From Chionoecetes opilio (lineage: Eukaryota > Arthropoda > Malacostraca > Decapoda > Majidae): DNA of 64,000 nucleotides. A program made the translations under genes and the position numbers. Shown here piece by piece: positions 10,706 to 20,949 of the stretch (position 1 is the stretch's first letter; each line of letters starts with the position of its first letter). The notes beneath the pieces are model-generated. The model did no database searches. It was not told where the DNA came from and was given only the letters and a program-made list of their open reading frames with translations. The DNA lies in contig JACEEZ010020231.1 in the NCBI GenBank assembly GCA_016584305.1, forward strand, positions 158,501 through 222,500. The letters are read 5' to 3'.

Positions 10706-10868
10706 ACCCCTCATGGGGGGGACCAGGAACCTGAAGACAGAGGATTATTTGCCTGGGCATCAACATATATGATTCAATAAGAAGAAATATTATTCTATAT
10801 GTTATAAATACTCAAGACTTCAAAATAAATACAAATACCATGATATCACCTACTTATGGATCATAATA

Positions 10869-10967
10869 CAGGAGAACCTCGTTTTTCCGGCACCCTCGGG
10901 GGGGAGCGCATGCCGGATGACTCATTTTGCCGTTGTTTTGAGAGTTACTCTTATGGAATCGCCCAAA

Positions 10968-11039
<72 letters not shown>

Positions 11040-11625
11040 GAACTGGCCAAGGGCACAACAAAAATGGGTAACACAAAGCCCGCTTAGTTGCCAGTCCCTA
11101 TAAAGAAGACAGTAAGAGAATAAAATAAAAAAGAGGGGTGAGCCAATTTAGTTCGGGAGGTGTCTTGTTACTCCTCTCTTGAAAAGATGTAAGTCATAGG
11201 AAAGTGGAAAACTAGAAACAGGAAGAGAGTTCCAGAGTTTACCAGTGAAAGGGATGAAAGGGTTGCCAACCCTGCGTACCCCACCAAATTTGAACTAAAT
11301 TTCTGCCGATTTTCTCAGTTTTTGAAATAATTATACCTAATTACTGCCTGGGTTATCCTGCTGAGTGCCCCTTTCTACCCCGCACTCCTCGTCAGGATGG
11401 ATAAGCCAGTCCTCGTGTCGCACGCCAGCACCACGAACACTCTCCTCTCTTTTTTCACAGGATCTCTCTGACGGGCTCAAGCTAGCCCGTGGTCCTCCCT
11501 GCTGGAGGCCTGGAGAAAAAGGGGGGGAAAAAAAAAAAAAAAAAAAAAAAATGCCTGGGTCGATTAGTGCCAATTAGTGATTAGGCTGCCATTGTTTTAA
11601 ATGCCGGTTAAATGAGGTTCTCCTG
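10869..11625. mobile_element. Tigger MITE (CAGGAGAACCTCG family), copy 1
   Basis: TA precedes CAGGAGAACCTCG (10869) and TA follows CGAGGTTCTCCTG-type inverse GAGGTTCTCCTG (ends 11625). This is the pogo/Tigger pattern with TA duplication. The interior matches copy 2 at 15476-16507 on both sides of the respective LINE inserts (GGAATCGCCCAAAATCC and TTTCTGCCGATTTTCTCAG). Confidence 0.75.
10974..11258 (-). mobile_element. LINE 3' end (same family as 7783-10150), severely truncated
   Basis: A T run at 10974-11037 (poly(A) tail on the minus strand) is followed by 3' UTR and the last codons. These are nearly identical to 7833-8060. The similarity stops at about 11258 (CCAGTGAAAGGGATGAAA). It is inserted in Tigger MITE copy 1. 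Confidence 0.75.
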
Positions 11626-12486
11626 TATAGGAGTTCAAAGTCAACGAAAACTTTAGCGGCCCATATCTCAAAACGCAAGTTTTCAACCTTCAAACTGAAA
11701 CTACTCCTTCATTTTTTTAAATATTTCAATGAAAATTCACATGTAACATGCCTAAACCTGCCTGATTGCTTCTATAGAGAGTTTTTATCGATAACTGTAA
11801 AGGTTGAATTTTGTCCCTTTTTTTTCCTCTTTCGGGGGTTCACGCCAGAGCTGAAAATTAAAAAAATTCATATTCTTTAAACAAGTGATTTTCACTACGA
11901 TTTATCTGTATAGGTTTGAAGGGCTGAACAAGGTCCTTGTACCATATTAATTTCATGCCTGTTGAGCAATTATTATAGAAGTAGTAGCCATTTGAATTTT
12001 TCTTATATTTTCTGAAAGGGGTGAAAGGGTAAAAAATAAAACGGTCGCAGAATGGGTTTATTGGGCTAGAATTCATGTACATATATGGTTTCCCTAACTC
12101 CTGGTGTAAATATTATAGCAATAACCCAATAAATAAAGTGGTTTTTTTTTACCAGCCGCCCCCCTTAAAGGTCATGTCACACGGACACTTTTTCCGTTAG
12201 TGTTACGAGGTTGCCGTGGCAAGAATGTTTCCCCCGTCACTGCCTACCCCGTCACCTCAACACCTTTAAATCACCCTTATTTAAGGTGACATGCGGTGCT
12301 ACACTGACCTAATAATGACGCGTGTATAATAGGGTGTTCCATATTTACTAGGGAAAAATAAAAGTTCAGATACTTCGCCATATCGACTTTGCCCTGTTTT
12401 ATTATTTAAAATGGATGCGATTGATACCTCTTTCAACAAAATAAAATAAAATTTACAGGTCGCGCACATGACTGCCGTAGCACTCA

Positions 12487-12690
12487 GAGGGAGGAGGCCG
12501 AGCAGGCGGCCTTGGTCCGCTTGGGAACCTCGCTGCGGTAGTGCTTGTCGACGTGCAGGAGGTACTGGAGCTGGCCCTCATCCTTTACAGCGCCGTCATT
12601 GACCACCTTCAGAGCCCTGACGCGGTTCTTCAGTGCCTCGTCGATCGACACACTGATCGGAACTCTGATTACACTGACGCACCTCTGATC
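12487..12690 (-). repeat. Partial tandem duplication of transposase C-terminus
   Basis: The block CTCAGAGGGAGGAGGCCGAG with the following CTTGGTCCGCTTGGGAACCT stretch repeats the gene end at 12695-12870 with deletions. It would encode a second degenerate copy of the last roughly 60 residues, downstream of the stop. Confidence 0.7.
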
Positions 12691-12694
12691 ACAC

Positions 12695-14905
12695 TCAGAG
12701 GGAGAAGGACGAGCAGGCGGCCTTGGTCCGCTTGGGAACCTCGCTGCGGTGGTGCTTGACGACGCGCAGGAGGTACTGGCGCTGGCCCTTGTCCTTTACA
12801 GCGCCGGCGAACTGCTTGATGAGGGTGATCGCACGCTCAGCGCTGTCATTGACCACCTTTAGAGCCCTGACGCGGTTCTTCAGTGCTTCGTCCGCGAGTA
12901 GGTTCTGGGGGTGTTCTTTCTGATCCGTCAGCAGCTCGAACAGCCGCTTGCTGCGACTGGTGACGAAGCCGCTCAGGGTCAGGGTAGTTGGTCACTCTCA
13001 ACCCTTTCCCCTCGAGCCTCTTCAATGCCTTCTTGGACGCAGGCCTTACCAGGTTCTCCAGCATCCGCTTTTTCACCCCATCCTCGACTCTGTCGTCGAA
13101 GAAAGCCAGCACGATCAGGTCTTCTGAAAGATACCAGAGGTGGCGAGAAAGAGCCCTGGTACCCTCTGCGCCGACTTCCTTGTCAGGATACTCGTTGAGG
13201 GCCTGCAGGAGCTCCAGATCGTTCCTTGGAGCGTACTCCGGAATCAGTGCCTCGTGCCAGTGTTTGATGTACAAGAGGCTGACGAACAGCGCCACTTGAT
13301 GGAGGCCTCGTTGAATGCGAGCTGGCAGCTCCAACTGGTCGGCGAAGAGCGTCATCTTGACGGCGTATATGGCCTTGGCCATCCACCTTGCTTGGTGGTA
13401 GGCACCGGGAGCTCGAAATCGGATCTGTCCCTTGCTTCCTCCGAGGAACAGGAGGCACAGTCAGAGGAGTTCATCGTAGTCCTCTCGTGGGTTGCTTCCG
13501 TCATGGAGAACTGTTTGCAGGAACGTAACCATCTGTACGCAGGGCAGCTCAAGGGCATTCTCCAGTGGCTCCTGTCATTCAATGTGCGGTACGATCCATG
13601 ATCAAGGGATTCCCAGCGTGACTGGAAGCGCTTGAAGGTTGGGATCTCGGGACCAGTGGAAGGGCCGCAGCACTTTTCAAAGACGTGCTTCTGGACAACC
13701 TCCAGTACGTGGTGCTGGCATGCCAGCCAGAGCAGGGAGCGACCGAGGAGATTTTCCAGGTGTACACAGGCGCCTGTGAGCATGCCGCTGTTCGAGGCTG
13801 TCGTATCGAAAGAAAGGCCAATGATCTGCTCCCTGGCACCGACTCGCTCGACCTCCTGGAAAACCGTCCTTGCAACTTCTTGTCCAGTTCCATCTTGTGC
13901 GACGGGGACTCCCAGGATCTCCTCGAAGTTCTGCCCGGTCGCAACCATGGCAATGTGGTCCTCTGAAGCCCATTTCGAAGTCGCTTTCGGTAGTAGTTTG
14001 CCGTCCCAGTGGAGAACCAACGGAGGAGGATCCTTGAAGGCCTCCCTTTCCAGTTGAATGGCAAGTGTCTCCCTGTTCCTGGTCTTTGAACGATGGACAG
14101 TGCTCGGCGAAATGACAAGCTGACTGACATCGTGGCCCAAGTCCTTCGCTGTCGCGATGTAAGCGCTCGAGGCCTGATGCACGGACAGCCCTTCTCGGTC
14201 CCAGGCCGACGTTAGCTCGATATTTAGGGACAGCTTGTTTGTTGGTGCTCGCCGGGGTAATTTTGTTGCCGGTGCCTTGAAGTCGCCGTCCTCATCTTCC
14301 GACGATGTAGTAGACGATGAGGAAAGGCCCGATCGCGGATAGGGGACCTTCTCCAGTAGGCGTTCCGTTTCAGCCTCCTGCTTCCGCTTGCAGTTTTCCA
14401 ACTTCTTAGCGGCTTCCTTTTTCTTCTTTTCTTTCACCACTTCGACGACATCGACGCCGGCCATGGACGAACTGGAACGATCTTCTCTCTGCGAAATGAG
14501 GAAGCTTTTGTCCTCATCCAAGATATCCCTCCTTTCAAGAACGTCTGCGCTGGAGATGTCGAAAAGATCTTCCAGGTCGCCCTTCCAAATCTTCCGCTTC
14601 AGCTCGGCCCCGTCAGTTATCCTGTTCCGATCCTTCTTCAGGGCTTGGTACTCCTCGAACAGATTTTTGACGTTCTTCCTAATGTTCGCGCCGGTTTTCG
14701 TTGTCAGCTTCGCCTTGCCCCAGATGGCCTTCAGCTTCTCACTCGTTGCCGACACGGAATCAGGGACAGTTTTCTTGAATACGTGGTGCTGATACATGAA
14801 GAAAAGGAACACTTGCTCCCGCAAGGGCAAGCGAGCACCAAGGATGTCTGGTTCTGAAGCTTTGTCGAGCAACCACATCTGCGAAGACTTTCTAGTAGCT
14901 GCCAT
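12695..14905 (-). pseudogene. Divergent hAT-like transposase, nearly intact with frameshifts
   Basis: The start ATG at 14905 gives MAATRKSSQMWLL and about 500 codons, then a frameshift near 13375 moves to the MAKAIYAVKM frame. A further frameshift near 12985 restores a C-terminus ending in SSFSL and a stop at 12695-12697. An N-terminal basic and helical region is followed by a Lys/Glu coiled segment and an acidic Ser-rich linker. Candidate catalytic residues are Asp in LVLHWDGKLLP (GAC complement at 14003-14005) and Asp in LSFDTTASNSG (13805-13807). A CxxH motif, ACQHHVLE (about 13700-13727), follows, as after D2 in hAT enzymes. A WYLSED motif near the C-terminus may supply the Glu. Sequence similarity to classical hAT proteins is weak, so assignment rests on motifs, TIR and 8-bp duplication. 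Confidence 0.7.
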
Positions 14906-15176
14906 TTTACCTAGGAAAGAAAGAAAAAATGTATTTCAAAAAGGGATTTCACGGAATTGACTGCAGCCCGATATACGGGCGAAAGTGCGCGACCCCTAAA
15001 CCCTAATGGAATGAGCTGAAATTTGGCACGACACTTCACCAGCATATATACTACACGGGCAGCATCGATATGAACCAAAACTATCGACTTCGACAAAATG
15101 AAACACCCTAGTGTATAATGTATATAACAGCTCACCATAATCACTATGATGTATAATAACGAGTAATAAGACGTAA

Positions 15177-15390
15177 AACCCTGCCCACCCTGCTGGCGAG
15201 CAGCCTGCTCCGCCCGACGCCCTGCCTACCTCTCAGGACAACACGCCGTCATCTGCCTCACCTGTGTTTTCCTGAAGAAGACAGGTCAGCTACCATGCCT
15301 GTGATAGCATCATAGGATATCACCAGGGATCATAGGACTCCTCAAGGGGTCCTCATAGCCCTACAAACAACACTAAGAAGGAGGAGGAAA
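15177..15390 (+). mobile_element. I-group-like LINE 3' end fragment
   Basis: Degenerate sequence parallels the 3' end of the LINE at 22410-22655. Both carry the CACGCCGTCATCTGCCTCAC stretch and a GACAGGTCAGCTACC phrase, then GATAGCATCATAGGA and a CCCTACAAACAACA-type tail. The fragment is non-coding by itself. Confidence 0.6.
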
Positions 15391-15475
15391 TCTCCGCCAT
15401 CATAATACTGCTGCCGGCTGCCGCTGCCAGTCGTAAGACTGACAGTACTGTACACTACACCTGTACAGTATGGTA

Positions 15476-16507
15476 CAGGAGAACCTCGTTTATCCGGCAC
15501 CCTCGGGGGGGAGCGCATGCCGGATAACTCATTTTGCCGTTGTTTTGAGAGTTACTCTTATGGAATCGCCCAAAATCCCAATAAATACTGTGGTTTCTGG
15601 AGGTTGTTGTTGTTATTGTTTTTAGGGCTGCGAGGATCCCTTGGGGAACACTATGAGCCCTGGTGATGTCCTATGATGCTATCACAGGCGCGGTAGTTGA
15701 CCTGTCTTCCTCAGGAAGGCACAGGTGAGGCGGATGACGGCGTGTTGCCGAGAGGGGGGAACGCCAGCCGCCGCCAGCAGGGTGGGCAGGTCAAAGGTGG
15801 TGACATTCAGGGCGAGGAGTTGAGACTGTAGCACTACACGGTGTGAGTGGAAGTGCGGACACTGCAGCAGAAAGTGTTCAATAGTCTCCGGAAAATTCAT
15901 GCACCAAGGGCAGTGGGGGTCAGGGGACAGACGGAGGCGATGCAGGTGAGCTGTGAGTGTCGTGTGCCCCAGGCGGAAGCGGGTGAGAGTGACATCCAGG
16001 ACGCGGAATTTTTCCATATCCACGGCTGGGGGGAAGAGTCACTGCGGTATTGGCCCATGGAGGTGATGCGGAGGGCATCGCCGAGTGTGTTATTCCAGGT
16101 GGGGCGGCAGACCCAGGAGATCAGGCGTTTGGCCGCGGAGAGCGGCAGAGGGAAGGGTGTCGTGTTTACATCTGTTAAGGCCATCCTGGCAGCAGAATCA
16201 GCCACCTCGTTGCCTGGGATACCAGCGTGGGAGGGAACCCACTGGAAGGCGATCTCCCACCCCTCGTTGGTAAGGTGAAGGGCCCTCTGGATGGTGTGGA
16301 CGAGGGACGTAGAGGATCGTGGATGGCGGGAGAGGAGGAGGTGGAGTGAGGAGAGGGAGTCTGTGTAGACCACAGCCTTGCCCAACTAAATTTCTGCCGA
16401 TTTTCTCAGTTTTTGAAATAATTATACTTAATTAATGCCTGGGTCGATTAGTGCCGTTGTTTTGAGGCTGCCGTTGTTTTAAATGCCGGTTAAATGAGGT
16501 TCTCCTG
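15476..16507. mobile_element. Tigger MITE (CAGGAGAACCTCG family), copy 2
   Basis: TA|CAGGAGAACCTCG begins at 15476 and GAGGTTCTCCTG|TA ends at 16507. The outer parts match copy 1 (10869-11625). A LINE fragment (about 15600-16385) occupies the centre. Confidence 0.75.
15600..16385 (-). pseudogene. LINE RNase H and C-terminal region (I-group-like), one frameshift
   Basis: Minus frames 15897-16385 and 15682-16023 together encode the RNase H end. Readable motifs are VVYTDSLSSLHLLLSRHP, FQWVPSHAGIPGNEVADSAA and the terminal LGHTTLTAHLHRLRLSPDP. A zinc-knuckle-like PWC...ETIEHFLLQCPHFHSH motif and the stop after LRKTGQLPRL follow. It is the same family as the long LINE at 37713-42862 and the donor-type sequence for the minisatellites in the Tigger MITEs at 19722, 21938, 56529 and 62437. 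RT and endonuclease are absent. Confidence 0.8.
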
Positions 16508-16509
16508 TA

Positions 16510-16825
16510 TTGTGTCTTTTTACTGAAGATTTATTTATTTACATGATTTAACTTATGTTTATTGATATTTGCCTGACTTAGAAATGTTCTGTATTCACCT
16601 AGAATTATGTTTAAACTTTTTTTTGTTTTTGTTTTGTTTTATGTAATCCCCCCATTTTTCGGATCCTTCCATTACCCGAACCACTCCTTGGCCCAATTAG
16701 TCCGAATATGAGAGGTTTTACTGTATATACTAACCCTTTGCCCCATCCTTTTTGGTCATCCCCATCTCATATAAGCTGCTTACATATCCTATTATGTTTG
16801 CCATGCTTATGCTGTAAACATAAAC
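16510..16825. other. No gene recognised
   Basis: A-T-rich sequence containing the right end of the dispersed Tigger element (16702-16724) and otherwise nothing assignable. Confidence 0.5.
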
Positions 16826-17742
16826 ATTGGATAGTGGGATTAGTAGTGATATCAGCAAGTTTGCAGATGATACTAAGGTAGGTAGGATTATTAGATCACA
16901 GTCTGATGTAAATATTTTGCAAGGAGACTTAGATAAATTAAATGAGTGGGTAGATAGATGGCAGATGGAATTTAATATTGATAAGTGTAGCGTAATGAAT
17001 GTTGGTAGAAAAAATCCTGGTAATAGGTACACCATACGCAATGTATCGCTGAAAAGATCTGGGAGTGCGGGTAAGCTCAGACCTCCGTCCTAGGAATCAA
17101 TGTATTGAGGCTAGAAATCGAGCCAACAGGGTGTTAGGATTTATTGCCAGGAGTGTTAAAAGTAGAAGTACTGAGGTTATTCTAAAGCTTTATTTGGCTC
17201 TAGTCAGACCGACCTCACCTAGACTATGCGGTTCAGTTTTGGTCTCCGTATTACAGGATGGATATTGCCTTGTTAGAATCAGTGCAGAGAAGGATGACCA
17301 AAATTATTCATGTGATGCGTAACTTTAGTTATGAGAAAAGATTGAAACTATTGAATTTACACTCACTCGAGACGGGTAGAGTAAGGGGCGATCTGATACA
17401 AGTTTTTAGTGGATAATAGGATACAATATAGGCGATGTAGGAAAAGTTCTTATGGCTAGTAAGCAGGGTAGAACAAGAAGTGACGGATTCAAGCTGGAAA
17501 AGCGTAGATTTAAAAAGGAAATAGAGAGAAACTGGTTCACAAATAGGGTGGTGAATGATTAGAATGGACTAAGTCATCAGGTGGTCAATTTCGGAGTCTA
17601 TTGGGGTCTTTAAAAGGAGTCTGGATAAATTCATGGATGCGGAAGAGAGGTGCATATAGGTAGAGTTAAGTTACAGGAACTACCTCGTGTAGGTCTCACG
17701 GCCTCTTGTACCTTCCTTATTTTCTTATGTTCTTATGTTCTA
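16826..17742 (+). pseudogene. CR1/L2-like LINE ORF2 fragment
   Basis: The + strand encodes GISSDISKFADDTKVGRII (the RT FADD catalytic motif), then LDKLNEWVDRWQMEFNIDKC and VMNVGRKNPGNRYTI. A frameshift near 17055 is followed by CIEARNRANRVLGFIARSVK. Beyond this are broken frames matching the C-terminus seen in the other copies at 18392-19022 and 30005-32767 (-). The 3' end has GCCTCTTGTACCTTCCTTAT followed by a TTCTTATG repeat tail. The copy is 5'-truncated just before the FADD motif. Confidence 0.8.
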
Positions 17743-17754
17743 AACCTCGAAGTA

Positions 17755-17895
17755 TGAACACACATACAAACGCCAGATAAGGAAGTAGAAAATGCCATGA
17801 ATATTCACGATTTCAAAGCCAAGCTGGATAATAGTAGTTTTGGTAAAGGGACACTACGAGCTTAGCTCTTTCTATAAATCACAACTAGGTGAATA
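17755..17895 (+). mobile_element. Small LINE 3'-end fragment
   Basis: The frame reads MNIHDFKAKLDNSSFGKG, resembling the FKxxLDxxL ending common at LINE ORF2 C-termini of the CR1/L2 type. The sequence ends in an AGGTGAATACAC phrase next to a SINE. Weak evidence. Confidence 0.4.
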
Positions 17896-17922
17896 CACCG
17901 GTACTCCGGGTACTTTGGGTAC

Positions 17923-18153
17923 TCCATAGTGTAGTGGTTAGCACGCCCGGTTCACAACCAAGAAATCCCGGGTTCGATCCCCGGGCGGTGCAGAGAAAGA
18001 TGGGAGGTCTCCTTAAAACCCGACCCCCTGTCCACCCAGCAGTGAATGGGTATCGGGTGTTTCTGGAGGGACCACCCTCCACTCGCTTTTTTGCTCTTGT
18101 CCTTATCGTCACCTGGCTTCCTCGAGCCACCACCACCACCAGTACTTGTAGAT
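17923..18153 (+). mobile_element. tRNA-derived SINE, family A
   Basis: The A-box TAGTGTAGTGGTTAGC and B-box GGGTTCGATCCCC lie about 35 bp apart, then a body (CCACCCAGCAGTGAATGGGT) shared in inverse with 9044-9345. The tail region carries CCACCACCACCACC. It is not a functional tRNA: there is no recognisable full cloverleaf and the body continues far beyond. Confidence 0.75.
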
Positions 18154-18164
18154 GCCATAGTCTT

Positions 18165-18391
18165 ATCGTGAAACGCCAAAGGTACCGTCACTTGGAGCAA
18201 AAAACAGCGCAGTCGTCAAGATTGCTGCCGGGAAGATAACAAACACCAACATGGACGCTTGCGGGCAGTGCATTCTGGGCCGAAGTTATTCCGTGATGTC
18301 AGCGCGCGTCTCGCCAAAAGTGATTTTGAAGTGCCAAATTGTGATTCCGGTACCATATCTAACCTATCGCCAAACTCGAGGGACCACTGTA
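18165..18391. mobile_element. Tigger-like MITE fragment
   Basis: The sequence ends in CGCCAAACTCGAGGGACCACTG|TA, whose inverse (CAGTGGTCCCTCGAG) is a Tigger-style terminus. It abuts LINE codons IEARNRANRVLG at 18392. The left end is not clearly defined. Confidence 0.4.
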
Positions 18392-19022
18392 TTGAGGCTA
18401 GAAATAGAGCTAATAGGGTCTTAGGAATCATTACCAGGATTGTTAAAAGTAGAAGTGCTGAGGTTATTCTAAAGCTTTATTTGGCTCTAGTCAGACCTCA
18501 CCGAGACTATGCGGTTCAGTTTTGGTCTCCGTATTACAGGATGGATATAGCCTTGTTAGAAACAGTGCACAGAAGGATGACCAAAATGATACATGGTATG
18601 CATAAGTTTAGTTATGAGAAGAGATTAAAGCTATTAAATTTACACTCACTCAAGAGGCGTAGAGTAAGGGGCGATCTGATAGAAGTTTTTAAGTGGATAA
18701 AGGGATACAATAAAGGGCATGTAGGAAAAGTTCTTACAGCTAGTAACCAGGGTAGAACAAGAAGTAACGGATTCAAGCTGGAATAGCATAGATTTAAAAA
18801 AGAAATAGGGAAAAACTGGTTCACAAATAGGGTGGTAAATGATTGGAATGGACTCAGTAGACAGGTAGTTAGTGCGGAGTCATCAGGGAGCTTTAAAAGG
18901 AGGCTTGATAATTTCATGGATGGGAATGAAAGGTGGATGTAGGTAGTGTTAAATAACAGGAACTACCTCGTGTAGGTTTCACGGCCTCTTGTAGCTTCCT
19001 TATTTTCTTATGTTCTTATGTA
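18392..19022 (+). pseudogene. CR1/L2-like LINE ORF2 C-terminal fragment
   Basis: The + frame gives IEARNRANRVLGIITRIVK, then LYLALVRPHRDYAVQFWSPY, the Met-rich MTKMIHGMHKFSYEKRLKLL and GRTRSNGFKLE. A stop at about 18784 interrupts a C-terminus that continues in frame to the MDGNERWM end. The 3' UTR and TTCTTATG tail follow at about 18990-19020. A younger relative of 16826-17742. Confidence 0.8.
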
Positions 19023-19029
19023 ATGAAAT

Positions 19030-19480
19030 GCCACTCCAATATTCTTCAACGTCCTGTACGTATCTCCAAATAGTTTCTCTATATGTTTTATAGGTTGTAG
19101 GTTATTCTGCATTATCTCTCCCAGGTCCTTCTCTTCATAAACTTTTGTAATTGTTTCTTCATCTCCCATTTTTATGGCCATTTGAATCTCTTAGCTTTTT
19201 CCAATTTCCATCACATGACACTTATTCACATAAAATTCCATTTCCCATCTTCTGCTCCATTCATAGATTTTGTTCAGGTGATTTTGTAGTGTTTCACAAT
19301 CTTTATAACTTTTTATTTTGCTTAGTAGTTTTGCATCATCCGCAAACAAACTTATGTAACTTTAAATTTTATCAGTCATGTCATTGATGTAAATCATGAA
19401 CATTATTTGTATCAAACTGATCCTTGTGGTACCCCACTAAATACCTTTCTCCATTCAAATCTTTCATCCTTTACTACAGT
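19030..19480 (-). pseudogene. LINE reverse transcriptase fragment (second CR1/L2-like family)
   Basis: Read on the minus strand, broken frames give pieces of RT: a GVPQGS-like segment near 19430, LFADDAKLL-like codons near 19335-19350, and a WEMEFYVNKCHVMEIGKS-like stretch near 19190-19250. An ITKVYEEKDLG-like stretch follows near 19130. No long frame survives. A similar protein type (ELGVMFQDDLSPEKHI) is at 63340-64000. Confidence 0.6.
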
Positions 19481-19721
19481 AGCCGTGGATGAAATTAGGA
19501 TTATATTTTTAGATCTTATTTTCATTCCATTTTTACTTTTTACTTTGTAAATAAACCAATGAAGGATGGAAACAGAACATCTTTTATACATTTCATTTCT
19601 TTTATTTAGTGTTTAGACATTTACCATGGTTTTTCTGTACAAAATCAATTCTTTTTGGCATAGAATACGCAAGAGTACGTAAATATTCTTAAATATATAC
19701 TCGTTTTACCCAGATGAATAT
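19481..19721 (-). other. Unassigned; possible Tc1-like C-terminal remnant
   Basis: The minus strand of about 19600-19680 can be read as a short tail (LCQKELILYRKTMVNV) of the kind found at Tc1-like protein ends. The MITE at 19722-20949 could have split it from the HTH piece at 20950-21050. Weak. Confidence 0.25.
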
Positions 19722-20826
19722 ACACACAAACCTCGTTTTCCCAGACTAATAGGGGGTAGCACTGGTCCGGGAACCGCAAAAGTCCGGGAATCGCAACAGT
19801 CCAGGAATTATCCTAAAAAAAATAAAAAAACGATGCCATTACCCACCCCCGGACGTTTATCCTACTCTAGTATTTACTGTCCGGCAACTGCCAATATCAA
19901 CTACCCCGCCGCGGACTTTACGTCCGCTGAGCATGCTGCCACCTGGCGGGAGGCAGCAGAAAGTGTTCAATAGTCTCAAGAGACGTTCCTGCACCAGGGG
20001 CAGTGGGGGTCAGGGGACTAACGGAGGTGGTGCAGGTGAACCGTGAGTGTCGTGTGCCCAAATGTAAACAATACGACCGCTGAGCAATAACCTGAGCATG
20101 CTGCCACCTGGCGGGAGGCAGCAGAAAGTATTCAATAGTCTGAAGAGACGTTCCTGCACCAGGGGCAGTGGGGGTCAGGGGACTAACGGAGGCAGTGCAG
20201 GTGAACTGTGAGTGTCGTGTGCCCAACTGTAAACAATACGACCGCTGAGCATGCTGCCACCTGGCGGGAGGCAGCAGAAAGTGTTCAATAGTCTCAAGAG
20301 ACGTTCCTGCACCAGGGGCAGTGGGGGTCAGGGGACTAACGGAGGCTGTGCTGGTGAACTGTGAGTGTCGTGTGCCCAAATGTAAACAATACGACCGCTG
20401 AGCATGCTGCCACCTGGCGGGAGGCAACAGAAGGAGTTCAATAGTCTCTAGAGACATTCCTGCACCAGGGGCAGTGGGGGTCAGGGGACTAACGGAGGCC
20501 GTGCAGGTGAACCGTGAGTGTCGTGTGTCCAAATGTAAACAATACGACCGCTGAGGATGCTGCCACCTGGCGGGAGGCAGCAGAAAGCGTTCAATAGTCT
20601 CAGAGATGTTTCTGTACCAGGGGCAGTGGGAGTCAGGGGACTGACGGAGGCCGTGCAGGTGAAACATGAGTGTCGTGTGCCCAAATGTAAACAATACGAC
20701 CGCTGAGCAATAACCTGAGCATGCTGCCACCTGGCGGGAGGCGTGAACACTGACCAGGGATGACAGGAGATGCTCAGACCGGCGGACAACTTTGTCAATT
20801 TACGAACAGGACCAGGCGTTTCAACG

Positions 20827-20872
<46 letters not shown>

Positions 20873-20949
20873 TCTGGGACTGACATACTGTCCGGATTTC
20901 GGATTTTGTCCGGCAAATCCGATATCCGGGAAATTGAGGTTTGTGTGTA
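19722..20949. mobile_element. Tigger MITE carrying a LINE-derived minisatellite, copy 1
   Basis: The ends ACACACAAACCTCGTTTTCC and the inverse GGGAAATTGAGGTTTGTGTG (to 20949) flank the TA-type target. Near each end is a shared 'tccggac' region (CCGGAAC.../...CCGGCAAATCCGATATCC). The interior holds about five tandem units of roughly 152 bp (19929-20735) and an A run (20830-20870). Relatives: 21938-22837, 56529-57498 and 62437-63102. Confidence 0.8.
19929..20735. repeat. Minisatellite of about 152-bp units containing LINE ORF2 sequence
   Basis: GAGCATGCTGCCACCTGGCG starts at 19929, 20095, 20248, 20400, 20553 (GAGGATG variant) and 20717. The spacing is 166, 153, 152, 153 and 164. Each unit joins a MITE-derived block (CTGCCACCTGGCGGGAGGC) to the inverse of LINE codons for the HLHxLxxSPDxxxPW...ETIEHFLL region. 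The long minus-strand reading frame is a by-product of unit length divisible by three in places, not a gene. Confidence 0.85.

Larger units (their letters stand above)
10418..12168. mobile_element. Non-autonomous TTAA-targeting DNA element (piggyBac/Kolobok-like)
   Basis: The left end is TTAA then GGGGGGCGGCTGGT (10422-10435). The right end is ACCAGCCGCCCCCC then TTAA (12151-12168). These are 14-bp TIRs with TTAA duplications, diagnostic of piggyBac or Kolobok mechanics. No transposase is visible. The interior has a tandem duplication (10467-10705), a nested Tigger MITE (10869-11625) and about 500 bp of unassigned sequence (11630-12150). Confidence 0.65.
12330..15110 (-). mobile_element. Divergent hAT-like DNA transposon, copy 2 (complete ends, 2781 bp)
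   Basis: The left end TAGGGTGTTCCAT (12330) and right end ATGAAACACCCTA (to 15110) are inverted repeats with one mismatch. GTGTATAA flanks both sides (12322-12329 and 15111-15118), an 8-bp target duplication. TAGGG matches the hAT terminal rule YARNG. An uninterrupted copy of the target repeat exists at 5690-5910. The single gene runs on the minus strand (12695-14905). This is a structurally complete transposon with a nearly intact gene. Confidence 0.85.
7532..16724. mobile_element. Tigger-like element, widely split by later insertions
   Basis: The left terminus GTAAAACCTCTCGGATTCGG begins near 7533 and continues with tandem 'attcggacctc' phrases. The inverse, CCGAATATGAGAGGTTTTAC, ends at about 16722 and is followed by TGTA. 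Between the ends lie a LINE, the TTAA element, a hAT-like element and Tigger MITEs. The pairing of ends 9 kb apart is inferred from the shared TIR; they could be independent fragments. Confidence 0.4.

Noticed and set aside
10406..10780. A 124-codon plus-strand frame
   Set aside because: It spans the tandem duplication and C runs inside the TTAA element; no protein-like features beyond repeat translation.
19918..20730. A 270-codon Cys/His/Leu-rich minus-strand protein
   Set aside because: It is the translation of the MITE minisatellite made of LINE and MITE pieces.
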